From an uncultured Bacteroides sp. (GTDB taxonomy: Bacteria; Bacteroidota; Bacteroidia; Chitinophagales; Chitinophagaceae): a stretch of 64,000 nt of DNA. This document shows positions 54,603-63,469 of this stretch, piece after piece. The notes below the pieces were generated by a model that saw only the letters and a list, made by a program, of their open reading frames with translations, did no database searches and was not told the DNA's origin. The stretch covers positions 1-64,000 of the forward strand of contig CABHOP010000022.1 in assembly GCA_902168085.1 (NCBI GenBank), given 5' to 3'. Every line of letters starts with the position of its first letter. Positions within the stretch are counted from its first letter, which is position 1. A program made the translations under genes and the position numbers.

Positions 54603-56246
54603 CTATTGCAGATTTTTCTCTTTCATGATGCGGTTGAGCCAGCGCAGTACCAGGAAGGCCAGTACCGTGGCTATAAGCAGCAGCATACAGTTGAACAGGA
54701 AGAAATCGGCCTTGTTCTCATAATCGTACCACTTACTGGCCAGTACGCCCGACATTTTATTCCCTATGGAAGTAGACAGGAAGAAGCCGCCCATCATCAG
54801 CGCCGTCAGCCTCGGCGGGCTTAGCTTGGATACCAGCGAAAGGCCCATAGGGCTCAACAGCAACTCCCCTACCGTAATGACACCATAACAACCCACCAGC
54901 CATAGCGCAGATACTTTTACTGCACCATTGCCGCCCGCATACACCGCCCATACCATTACCAATGTAGACAATGCCGATATCAGCAGGCCGAAAGCTATCT
55001 TGGTAGCGGTAGATGGTTCCCTGCCTTTACGGTTGAGCCAGGCAAAGAAGCCGACGACCACTGGCGTCAGCAGCACTACCCATGCCGGGTTGATAGACTG
55101 GAATAGTTCGGTACTCACCAGGTAAACAGGCTTATCATCCACCGGCATTTTATCTGCCGGCTGGTTGCGGAAGTACACATCCCGGCCCCATTCTTTCTGC
55201 ACCGTCCCATCCACCTTCACCGCCTGGTATTGTTCATCATATTTCGTTACCGAATCTATTTTGGTGGGCATGGTTTCCACCTGGTATAGTTTGCGCGCAG
55301 GGGCTTCCACTACTTCGGCCACTTCGCGGTCGGTATAGTATTTGGCCCAGCGGGTCAGCGCCGTACCGTTTTGTTTGAACACGGCCCAGAAAGCTGCACT
55401 CAATGCAAATATCACCAGCAGTGCCGCTATCGGGCGTTTATCACTTGCATTCGCCCGTACCCATAGCGATACATAGAATATCACTACCGGTATGGCTGCC
55501 GCTATAAAGGCATCGGTACTGTCGCTACCCAGTATATTGCCCGGCAGCATCCACCCCAGCACACCGGCTATCATCGCCGGCAGGAATACCACGCCAAATA
55601 CCTGCCCCATGCTGGCATCCCCTTTCTCTACCGGTTTCAGCACATCCGCATGGCGTATATGCTTCAGCCCGAAGCTGAAGACCACCAGCCCTACCAGCAT
55701 GCCGATACCAGCCGTAGCAAAGGCTGCCGGCCAGCTATATTTATTACGCATAAAGGCAGCCAGTATCGGCCCCAGGAAGGCGCCAATATTAATACCCATA
55801 TAAAACAGGTTATAACCGCTATCTTTTTTACTCTTATACTCGGGCTGCGAATACAGGTTGCCCAGCAGGGTCGATATATTAGGTTTGAAAAAGCCGTTGC
55901 CTATTATAATAAGTGCCACTGAAATATAGAAGGTACTCATGTTATGCAGCGCCAATCCTAAATAGCCCGCCGCCATCAGTAAACCACCTACATATACCGA
56001 TTTTATGTAGCCAAACTTCCTGTCGGCCAGAAAACCACCCAGGAACGGGGTGAGGTAGGTAAAGGCTATGAATGTACCGAAGATGTCATCGGCATTTTTA
56101 TCGGGTATCTGCAGGCCGTTGTTTACATCTATCATGTATAATACAAATATGCCCAGCATCAGGTAATACCCAAAGCGCTCCCACATTTCCGTAAAAAAGA
56201 GAAAAGGTAACCCCTTCGGATGCTTTTTCGCATTCGTCTGTTCCAT
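54603..56246 (-). CDS. POT-family peptide:proton symporter 3 (divergent)
   Basis: 547 residues, POT fold. ExxER motif present (TEMWERFGYYLMLGIF), but the YGMR that follows it in most family members is YLML here. FYMGINIGAFLGP present. A periplasmic-side loop of about 85 residues interrupts the second half (from ARKLYQVETMPT to DKPVYLVSTELF). These changes suggest other peptide selectivity. It is divergent from purD with a 51-bp gap and has its own terminator. Confidence 0.88.
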   Translation of the reverse strand: MEQTNAKKHPKGLPFLFFTEMWERFGYYLMLGIFVLYMIDVNNGLQIPDKNADDIFGTFIAFTYLTPFLGGFLADRKFGYIKSVYVGGLLMAAGYLGLALHNMSTFYISVALIIIGNGFFKPNISTLLGNLYSQPEYKSKKDSGYNLFYMGINIGAFLGPILAAFMRNKYSWPAAFATAGIGMLVGLVVFSFGLKHIRHADVLKPVEKGDASMGQVFGVVFLPAMIAGVLGWMLPGNILGSDSTDAFIAAAIPVVIFYVSLWVRANASDKRPIAALLVIFALSAAFWAVFKQNGTALTRWAKYYTDREVAEVVEAPARKLYQVETMPTKIDSVTKYDEQYQAVKVDGTVQKEWGRDVYFRNQPADKMPVDDKPVYLVSTELFQSINPAWVVLLTPVVVGFFAWLNRKGREPSTATKIAFGLLISALSTLVMVWAVYAGGNGAVKVSALWLVGCYGVITVGELLLSPMGLSLVSKLSPPRLTALMMGGFFLSTSIGNKMSGVLASKWYDYENKADFFLFNCMLLLIATVLAFLVLRWLNRIMKEKNLQ

Positions 56247-56256
56247 ATACTTTCAA

Positions 56257-56264
56257 TACTTTTG
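56257..56264 (+). promoter_or_regulatory. -7 promoter element of purD
   Basis: TACTTTTG fits TAnnTTTG, 33 bp before the purD ATG. A one-mismatch -33 element (TTCG, 56233-56236) lies 20 nt upstream. Confidence 0.5.
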
Positions 56265-56297
56265 CTGGCTCAAGATAATCAATTACTGTACACTACT

Positions 56298-57581
56298 ATG
56301 TCTGCATACAATATACTTCTTCTGGGTTCCGGTGGCCGCGAATCGGCTATAGCGTGGAAATTGCGTCAAAGCAAATATTGCAAGGAACTGTTCATTGCCC
56401 CGGGCAATGCCGGCACGGCGCAATATGGCAGCAATATCAACCTGTCTGTTACAGATTTTGAAGAAGTAAAGCGTATATGTCTTGAAAATAAAATAGATAT
56501 CTTATTTCCCGGTGGTGAGGATGCCTTGGTGGCTGGCATCTGGGATTTCTTCAAGAACGATGCCGATCTGAAACACATTGTAGTAGCGGGCCCATCAAAA
56601 GAAGGTGCGCAACTGGAAGGCAGCAAGGCTTTCTCTAAAAAATTCATGCAGCGCCACAATATTCCTACGGCGGCTTACCGCGAGTTTACCGAAGAGAACT
56701 TTGACGAAGGTGTGGAGTACCTGAAGCACCACGAACTGCCCATCGTACTGAAAGCCGACGGACTGGCCGCAGGCAAAGGCGTAGTGATAGCACAAGACCA
56801 TACCGAAGCCATAGGAACCTTTACTACCATGATAAAGGAAGCGCAGTTTGGCGATGCCAGTAAAAAGGTAGTGGTAGAGGCATTTTTGTCGGGTATAGAA
56901 TTATCGGTATTCGTACTGAGCGATGGCACTAATTATGTTCGCCTGCCGGAAGCTAAAGATTACAAACGCATAGGCGAAGGCGATACCGGCCCCAATACAG
57001 GTGGCATGGGCGCTATCTCTCCCGTTCCTTTTGCCACGGGCGACTTTATGCAGAAGGTGACCGACCGCATTATAGACCCTACCGTAAAAGGGCTGGCTGC
57101 TGAAAACATCACGTACCAGGGTTTCATCTTCTTTGGCCTGATAGAGGTGAAAGGTGAGCCTTATGTAATAGAATATAACTGCCGCATGGGCGACCCGGAA
57201 ACCGAAGTTGTAATGCCGCGTCTTGAAAATGATTTGGTAGAACTCATCATAGCCATGCACGAAAACAGGCTGAACGAAGTAGAGGTAAAGCACGATGAGC
57301 GCGCTGCCTGCACCGTGATGCTGGTATCCGAAGGTTATCCGGGCTCTTACCCCAAGGGCAAAACCATGAGTGGTTTTGAAGGCGTGCACGATAGCATATT
57401 ATTCCACGCCGGTACAGCTATAAAAGATGGCCATACCGTTACCAATGGTGGCCGCGTAATAGCTATTACATCATACGGCAAAAACCTGCAAAACGCATTG
57501 GCTACTTCTTTTGAGAATGCAGCACACATCCAGTACGAGGGTAAATACTACCGCCGCGATATTGGTTATGAGTTTATGTAG
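56298..57581 (+). CDS. purD: Phosphoribosylamine--glycine ligase (GARS)
   Basis: 427 residues. Second step of purine biosynthesis: 5-phosphoribosylamine + glycine + ATP to GAR. N-terminal GSGGRESAIAWKL, ATP-grasp domain with VLKADGLAAGKGV and GDTGPNTGGMGA, and GMGAISP; C-terminal NCRMGDPETEVVMPRL. The usual GREHALAWK start reads GRESAIAWK here, a His-to-Ser change near the phosphate end of the pocket. The frame opens at a TTG (56220) inside the divergent transporter gene; ATG at 56298 is correct. Single-gene unit. Confidence 0.96.
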   Translation: MSAYNILLLGSGGRESAIAWKLRQSKYCKELFIAPGNAGTAQYGSNINLSVTDFEEVKRICLENKIDILFPGGEDALVAGIWDFFKNDADLKHIVVAGPSKEGAQLEGSKAFSKKFMQRHNIPTAAYREFTEENFDEGVEYLKHHELPIVLKADGLAAGKGVVIAQDHTEAIGTFTTMIKEAQFGDASKKVVVEAFLSGIELSVFVLSDGTNYVRLPEAKDYKRIGEGDTGPNTGGMGAISPVPFATGDFMQKVTDRIIDPTVKGLAAENITYQGFIFFGLIEVKGEPYVIEYNCRMGDPETEVVMPRLENDLVELIIAMHENRLNEVEVKHDERAACTVMLVSEGYPGSYPKGKTMSGFEGVHDSILFHAGTAIKDGHTVTNGGRVIAITSYGKNLQNALATSFENAAHIQYEGKYYRRDIGYEFM

Positions 57582-57589
57582 TTGAACAA

Positions 57590-58555
57590 TTACAGTTCAA
57601 ACACACCGTCGGGATTGAAGTTGTTGCGCAGGGAATCCAGCATTTTCTGCTTATTGCCTGCAGGTGTCGTTACAGGCATCACTACGTGAAACTGGTTGGT
57701 ATCTTCTACCACCAGTTCCACATTATTACCGTAGTTGCGCAGTTGCTTCATGCGCTTTTCTGCCTTGGCTTTTGTTTCGTAAGTGTTCAGTATCACCTTA
57801 AAGCTGATGGTGCCGTTGGGTGCTACTACCTCTGTTGCTACCGTATCAACCGCAGCGCTGTCCACTGCCGGCGTTACAGGTGCCATGTCCTGTGCGGGGG
57901 CGGGTATCACTTGTTTGGTTGCCGTATCGCTACCGTTGTTATAGCCACCACCTGTGCTCATCATATTCTTCACCACGTAGCCTATACCGCCTATTATGGC
58001 TGCCAGCAATATTACCAGTAGTATGATGCGGCCCCAGTTAAGCCCTTGCTTAGGCGCATCGGGCAATTCATAATTAGCTGTAGGTTCAGATATCGGGTTG
58101 GCATATGCAGCGGCAGGTTCATTAGTATATGCCGGTGCAGTTTGCCTTTCTTCTGCACGTTTAGGTTTCCCCTTTTCTGCAGGTATAGGGCCGGGCGTTT
58201 CCAGCAGGTAGTGTGCTGTGTTGAATTGCAGCTTACCGTTCACTTCTACAAAGCTGCCCAGCGATGGTATGGTTACTTCCTTACCCGCCTGCAGGTCGTT
58301 TTTGGCCGCTACACTGAAATCACGCACCGCATTAGTAGCCTTCGATATGCTTATCTGTTCATTCGTTGCTATGAAATTAGACAGGGAATCATCGGCCAAC
58401 CCTGTTGGCGCAATAACCACTTCACGCACGCCCGGCACCAGGCTATGCCCGTTATAGGATGCAGGTTTTACCCTCCATTCTATATTGCCCAGCCCATGTA
58501 TATGGCATGTATTATTCTTTAGTAAAAAAAGCCCTATATATTTTGCAACATCCAT
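57590..58555 (-). CDS. HU-like / transmembrane / SPOR-domain protein
   Basis: 321 residues in three parts: an N-terminal HU-like (HU-CCDC81_bac type) domain about 1-115 with IPSLGSFVEVNGK; a Pro/Ala-rich linker; a transmembrane helix about 175-195 (IILLVILLAAIIGGIGYVV); and a periplasmic SPOR domain about 245-321 (FKVILNTYETKAKAEKRMKQL). SPOR domains bind denuded peptidoglycan at division sites. The HU-like part is cytosolic, so the protein could tie the nucleoid to the septum (inference). It converges with purD, 8 bp apart. Confidence 0.85.
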   Translation of the reverse strand: MDVAKYIGLFLLKNNTCHIHGLGNIEWRVKPASYNGHSLVPGVREVVIAPTGLADDSLSNFIATNEQISISKATNAVRDFSVAAKNDLQAGKEVTIPSLGSFVEVNGKLQFNTAHYLLETPGPIPAEKGKPKRAEERQTAPAYTNEPAAAYANPISEPTANYELPDAPKQGLNWGRIILLVILLAAIIGGIGYVVKNMMSTGGGYNNGSDTATKQVIPAPAQDMAPVTPAVDSAAVDTVATEVVAPNGTISFKVILNTYETKAKAEKRMKQLRNYGNNVELVVEDTNQFHVVMPVTTPAGNKQKMLDSLRNNFNPDGVFEL

Positions 58556-58622
58556 GATGAACCTCTAAAATCGGGTGTAAAATAAACAATACCCCTAACA
58601 TTAGCCTAACAGGCTACAATTT

Positions 58623-60368
58623 TTAAAATTTAAACCTGATACCGCCTAGTATATTGATACCGTATGCCTGGTAGCCATACCAGCGCTCGTAGCGGTTATT
58701 CAATATATTATTCACCTGTATAAAGGCCGACAACCGCGGTATAAAACTATACTCAGCGCTACCACCTATATCTGCTATCGCACCCAGCTTGCGGCTGATG
58801 CCACCTCTTTCCAGCGCATAGATACCGTTCATGATGCTGGCATAACCCGTTATCACCAGTTCCGGCATCGGGCGCACCAGCAGGTCGGCATTGATGCGCA
58901 CACCGGGCTCATGCCATGCATGGCGGAAGGCATCGGCATTATAACCATAATAAGTAGCACTAACACCCACAGCAAACGTATTGGCCACATGGTACCTCAA
59001 AGCAGCCTGTAGCGACAGGGCATTCACTTTATCGTAGGCTATAAAGAACTGTTTGTAATCGCTGCCCGTATCGTTTATAAACAGTGGCATGTTTTCAAAC
59101 ATCCAGTAGCTCACTCTTCCGCTCAGCGTTATATGGCTACCGATGTTGGTTTGCAGCCCTGCAAATATTTCATCCGTATGTGTCTGTTTCAGGTTGTAGC
59201 TATTGGCCACAAAGGGGTTCCGCCCGCTTACTTCATCATAAGTATTCTGGCGCAGTTGTCCCTGCCAGCCTGCGTATATACCTATCTGTGTTTTAGGTAT
59301 GGTATAGCCCACTTTCACATCAGGCAGCAGGTAAAAATTGGTTTGTCCCTGTGTAGGGTACAAACCCGCATCCAGCGTCAGGCCATTTTTATGAAAGCTG
59401 ATAGAGGGCATTATTTTGAACATATGGCTACCGCGCGATGTGGTAGTGGAGTCGTTCAGCGTAGCATAGCTGCCCAATATACCTAGTCCCAACTTCAGGC
59501 CGGTATCTACTTTATACGTCACCGGTATGTTCACATCCACTTTGCGCTGAGATGCCTGGTAGTTATCGCCATACAGCAGCACGCCCAGCGATGGATGATA
59601 GCTCAATGGCTTTTCATCATCTTCGTTGCGCATATCTACAGTCAGGCCCATGCCTGTATAAGAACGCCTTACCTGCGATGCCGTATAGTCATACAGGTTA
59701 TGGTCGTAGCCATAATTGTGATACTGGTTGCGCAACACATGCAGCGCACCATGCCATGCATGGCTCGATGTGTGCAGTGTACCTTCTGCTTCCAGCCCTG
59801 TAAGTGAGCTCTTCTGGTTCTCTATCTTGCCCGATTGCGACAGATGGTGCACATGTATAGCTGATTCATAGTTGCTACCATGCAGCGACCCGATACCCGC
59901 ATCCAGCATCAGGGTTGAAAGGTTGCCCCCACCTACTTTCACATAGTTCTGGAAGCCCAGCCCTACCGTATCTCTACCCAACGCCAGCGGGCGCAGCGGT
60001 GTAGAGCTGTAGGTATAATACAGGCTCTGCGGTGGCACGGTGTAGTGCATCTGCGGCACGTGCTTGTCAGCCGGTGGCAGCGATGGCTGCATTTCCGGTT
60101 TCGGTGCCATCTTCACGTCCGGCTTGTACGATTGAATGATCTCTATCGTAGTACTCTTCAGTGTAGTGGTATCGCCACTTGCTGCAGTGCGCGCCGTAGC
60201 CTTTTGTTTGGCTGCTGTTTTCTTTGCAGGTTTCTTAGCTGCAGCTTTGGTTTTAGCTTTGGCCCTTGTTTCTTTTTTAACAGGCTTCTTACGCTTCGCA
60301 CGCTGGGCATCGGCCTGGTAGGCCATCCCCAGCATCAATATCAGTATGCAGACTATTCTCAAATTCAT
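58623..60368 (-). CDS. Outer-membrane beta-barrel protein with lysine/alanine-rich N terminus
   Basis: 581 residues. Signal peptide (1 to about 22, AYQADAQ). Then an unusual histone-H1-like Lys/Ala/Arg segment at about 24-62 (KKPVKK, KAAAKKPAKKTAAKQKATAR). Residues 80-581 are a long beta-barrel with alternating strands, ending in FIQVNNILNNRYERWYGYQ and GIRFKF, the C-terminal signature of TonB-receptor-like barrels; there is no plug domain. It follows the TPR gene by 9 bp in the same direction. Confidence 0.8.
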   Translation of the reverse strand: MNLRIVCILILMLGMAYQADAQRAKRKKPVKKETRAKAKTKAAAKKPAKKTAAKQKATARTAASGDTTTLKSTTIEIIQSYKPDVKMAPKPEMQPSLPPADKHVPQMHYTVPPQSLYYTYSSTPLRPLALGRDTVGLGFQNYVKVGGGNLSTLMLDAGIGSLHGSNYESAIHVHHLSQSGKIENQKSSLTGLEAEGTLHTSSHAWHGALHVLRNQYHNYGYDHNLYDYTASQVRRSYTGMGLTVDMRNEDDEKPLSYHPSLGVLLYGDNYQASQRKVDVNIPVTYKVDTGLKLGLGILGSYATLNDSTTTSRGSHMFKIMPSISFHKNGLTLDAGLYPTQGQTNFYLLPDVKVGYTIPKTQIGIYAGWQGQLRQNTYDEVSGRNPFVANSYNLKQTHTDEIFAGLQTNIGSHITLSGRVSYWMFENMPLFINDTGSDYKQFFIAYDKVNALSLQAALRYHVANTFAVGVSATYYGYNADAFRHAWHEPGVRINADLLVRPMPELVITGYASIMNGIYALERGGISRKLGAIADIGGSAEYSFIPRLSAFIQVNNILNNRYERWYGYQAYGINILGGIRFKF

Positions 60369-60377
60369 GCTTTCGTT

Positions 60378-63300
60378 TTATTCTTCCGACAATTTGCTTT
60401 GCTTTTTCTCCAAAGCTTTTACTTCTTCCAGCTTACGGCTTGCCTCTGCTTTCAGGTCGTCATTCTTCGTATTCTTTACAATGCTTTGCAGCAGCGCTTT
60501 GGCATTGAAGAAATCGTTTTGCTTCGTAAGGATATCGGCCAGCAGTATGTATGTTTTTACCGTCAGGTTATCGTTGCCGCTTGCCAGTTTTATGGTAGCA
60601 TTGGCCGTTTCTTCTGCTTCCTTCAGTTTGCCATTCTTAAAGTGCATTTCAGCCACATAGTAGTTGGCCTGCGCTGCTACCGATTGCTTTTTGCTGGATG
60701 CCAGCTTCTGGAATATAGGCAGGGCCTGTTCTGCTTTGTTATCCTGCTGCAGTGCCATTGCTTTTATATAGGTAGCTTCCAGGTTGGCTTGCTCCGGCAG
60801 TTCTGGCAGCGATAATACCGTATCGGCATACGCTGCAGCTTCTGCATAGCGCTTCAGTATGTAGCTGCTATTCATCAGCCCTTTATAGGCATCCTGCAGC
60901 GTGTTCTTATTCATGGCGCTATTGCGCAACATACCGTAGTAAGTTATTGCCTTTGCGTGGTCATCGCTCAGGAAGGCAATGCTCGCGGCTTTCACAGCAC
61001 TGCGCTCCGAAAACTCGCTCCAGTTATTATTCAGCACCGCATCATATTCTGCCAGTGCCTCTTTCGTTTCATTCAGTTGATAGTGCGATTCTGCCTTGTA
61101 GTAATGTGCTTTATTGGCAAACACACCATTCGGGTATTTGCTGAGGTAAGCCCCTAAAGCTGTGCGCGCTTTATCCCATTGCTGTGCAGCAAACTGGTTT
61201 TCGGCAGCGCTGTAGTAGGCGGAATCCAGGCTGTTATCATCGGCGCCTTCTATGTTGTTTTCCTTCAGCACTTGTGCGTATGCATCCGGTGCATTGGTTT
61301 CTATATACAGGCTCTTCAATGCATCCAGCGCCGCAGCACGCTCTTCAGCCGCAGGATATTCTGCTACAATATGTTTGTAGGCTTCTATCGCCTTATCATT
61401 CATATGCAGTTGCTGGTATGCAAAGCCTGTTTTCATCCATGCCTTAGGTGCCAGGTTGCGCTTTTCCTGTGCGGTTGTCAAAGGCTGCAATACCGTTATT
61501 GCCTGTTGGTATTTATCTTCTTCTATGTAAGCCAGTGCCTGCTCATAACGCGCATCATAAGCATAGGCCGATGCCGGTGTTTTATTTATCAATCCTTGCA
61601 GCAAAGCTATTTTCTCTGCCCGCCTGCCGGTAACACCCAGCACTATCGCCTTTTGATAACGTGCATAATCTGCATCGGCACTGTTGGCGCTTATTACTTT
61701 ATCATACAGGGCTATGGCCTTGCTATAATTTTTTTGCATGAATACCGCATCGGCTTCGCGTATCACGGCATTCAGCGCCATGGCCGGGTCTGCTACCTGC
61801 CCCTGTGCTTTGCTGAAATAAGTTTGTGCGGCAGCAAAGTTGCGTTGCTCCATAGCGGCATAGCCCAGGTTCACATAAGCATTCTGCAAAGTAGCAGTAG
61901 TGCTTAGTGCTTCCGCCTTATTGCTCCCTCCGGCCATTGCCACAAATCGTTCTGTATAGCTGGTGGCATCGGCAAAGCGCAGCATGCGGTAGGCTATTTC
62001 CCCTTTCCAGAAGTTGGCTACTGCAGCGTAGCTGTCATCCATGCTGTTTTTCAACGATTCGTCGAGCAGGCCATCAGCCATTTGCATATTGCCACTTTGC
62101 AGTTGCTGCATGGCATAACCATAGGTCACTTTTTGGTACACACGGCGAAACACTTCATCCCTGTTCGTCACCTCTTGCATAATGTTATAGGCTTCCTGGT
62201 AACGATTGGTTTTTATCAACAGGTCTGATAGTAGTGTTTTTGCTTCGTCTTTGTGTGCCGATTCCGGGAATGAAGTCAGCAGGTCGTTCACCCTGGTCAG
62301 CGCTTCATCGTTATATCCCAATTCATATGATAGCTTCGCTGCCAGTAGCAGTGCCGCCTCACGTTGCGATTGGTTGAACTGCATATCGGCACATATACTG
62401 AAAGCATTGCGTGCGCTCATCAGGTCGTTGGTCTTCAGGTAGCAATCGCCCAGCAGGTACATGGCTGTTTGCCCCAGCGAGTCTTCCGCATTGCTCAGTT
62501 GCTTGAATTTATCTATTGCCTTGCCCCATTCGGCACCATCATAATAGCAATAGGCCATTTCATACAGTTCCTCTTTACGTATCCTGTCGGTATGCGTATA
62601 GTAGTACTCAAAGTATGGCAGCGCTTCCCTGTAGTTCTTATTTTCAAACAATACCTGGGCCGCCAGCAGGTGCAGCTCATTATCGTAGAAAAGCTTGTCG
62701 CTGCGTTTCAGCAGGCGTTTGGCTTCTTCCAGCGCCTTGCCCTTCTCACCCATGAAGTAGTATATCTCTGCTATATAGTACGGCACGATGTCTTTGTACT
62801 CCTTCTCGTTTTCTATACGCTGAAAGCTTTGCAGGGCATCGGCATAGTTGCCCTGGTTATAGGCCAGCAAGCCAAAGTAGTAGTTGCCCGCTACATAATA
62901 CTTGCCATCCAGCTCTTTGATGCCTTGCAACAGTGGTGTGGCTTTATCAAACTGGCGCAGGTTGAAGTAGCAATAGGCAAGCTCAAACTTAGCATTGGCT
63001 ATCTCACGGTTGCTCAGGTTATCAATGCCTGCCATTTCGTAGTATGCCACCGCCTTGCCCGGCATGTTATTACGGAAATAATATTGTGCTACATTGAAGG
63101 CCATGCGCTGCTTGTAAGCAGGGTTGGCCGTAGCCCTGATGAATGCTTCTGCCGTATCTACACAGCCGGCGTCATCCAGCCGCAGTGCTGCCGCCGCCAT
63201 GTAAAAGGCTGCTTCATCCAGGCCGGTTACCTGCCGGTTATATATATCATTCTTATTTTCCTGCAGGTATGTTTTGGCCGATTGCCATGCACTTCTGTAT

Positions 63301-63455
63301 TGCCCTTGCTGGAATTGCTCACCCGCCAGTTTCAGCCATTTATGTTCCGGCTGGTACGGCGTGTGCAATTGCGCCGAAGCCTGGCTACTTATCAGTGTTG
63401 CTACTGCTAAGCATACCAGGCTCCGGGGGAATAACTTTTCCTTTCGTATCGTCAT
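60378..63455 (-). CDS. Large periplasmic TPR protein
   Basis: 1025 residues. Signal peptide (1 to about 29, SSQASAQ), so it is periplasmic or outer-membrane-associated. Almost the whole length is tetratricopeptide repeats (for example ALPYFEYYYTHT, AYKHIVAEYPAAEERA, YYKAESHYQLNETKEALAEYD). It ends in a coiled-coil charged tail (SRKLEEVKALEKKQSKLSEE). TPR arrays are protein scaffolds; the partners may be the barrel proteins encoded on both sides (14 bp after the TonB-dependent receptor, 9 bp before the barrel protein). Confidence 0.88.
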   Translation of the reverse strand: MTIRKEKLFPRSLVCLAVATLISSQASAQLHTPYQPEHKWLKLAGEQFQQGQYRSAWQSAKTYLQENKNDIYNRQVTGLDEAAFYMAAAALRLDDAGCVDTAEAFIRATANPAYKQRMAFNVAQYYFRNNMPGKAVAYYEMAGIDNLSNREIANAKFELAYCYFNLRQFDKATPLLQGIKELDGKYYVAGNYYFGLLAYNQGNYADALQSFQRIENEKEYKDIVPYYIAEIYYFMGEKGKALEEAKRLLKRSDKLFYDNELHLLAAQVLFENKNYREALPYFEYYYTHTDRIRKEELYEMAYCYYDGAEWGKAIDKFKQLSNAEDSLGQTAMYLLGDCYLKTNDLMSARNAFSICADMQFNQSQREAALLLAAKLSYELGYNDEALTRVNDLLTSFPESAHKDEAKTLLSDLLIKTNRYQEAYNIMQEVTNRDEVFRRVYQKVTYGYAMQQLQSGNMQMADGLLDESLKNSMDDSYAAVANFWKGEIAYRMLRFADATSYTERFVAMAGGSNKAEALSTTATLQNAYVNLGYAAMEQRNFAAAQTYFSKAQGQVADPAMALNAVIREADAVFMQKNYSKAIALYDKVISANSADADYARYQKAIVLGVTGRRAEKIALLQGLINKTPASAYAYDARYEQALAYIEEDKYQQAITVLQPLTTAQEKRNLAPKAWMKTGFAYQQLHMNDKAIEAYKHIVAEYPAAEERAAALDALKSLYIETNAPDAYAQVLKENNIEGADDNSLDSAYYSAAENQFAAQQWDKARTALGAYLSKYPNGVFANKAHYYKAESHYQLNETKEALAEYDAVLNNNWSEFSERSAVKAASIAFLSDDHAKAITYYGMLRNSAMNKNTLQDAYKGLMNSSYILKRYAEAAAYADTVLSLPELPEQANLEATYIKAMALQQDNKAEQALPIFQKLASSKKQSVAAQANYYVAEMHFKNGKLKEAEETANATIKLASGNDNLTVKTYILLADILTKQNDFFNAKALLQSIVKNTKNDDLKAEASRKLEEVKALEKKQSKLSEE

Positions 63456-63469
63456 TCAGTTTATTTAAA

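Noticed and set aside
62364-63410. 348-codon plus-strand open frame
   Set aside because: Shadow of the TPR gene; its composition follows from the codon bias of the real gene.
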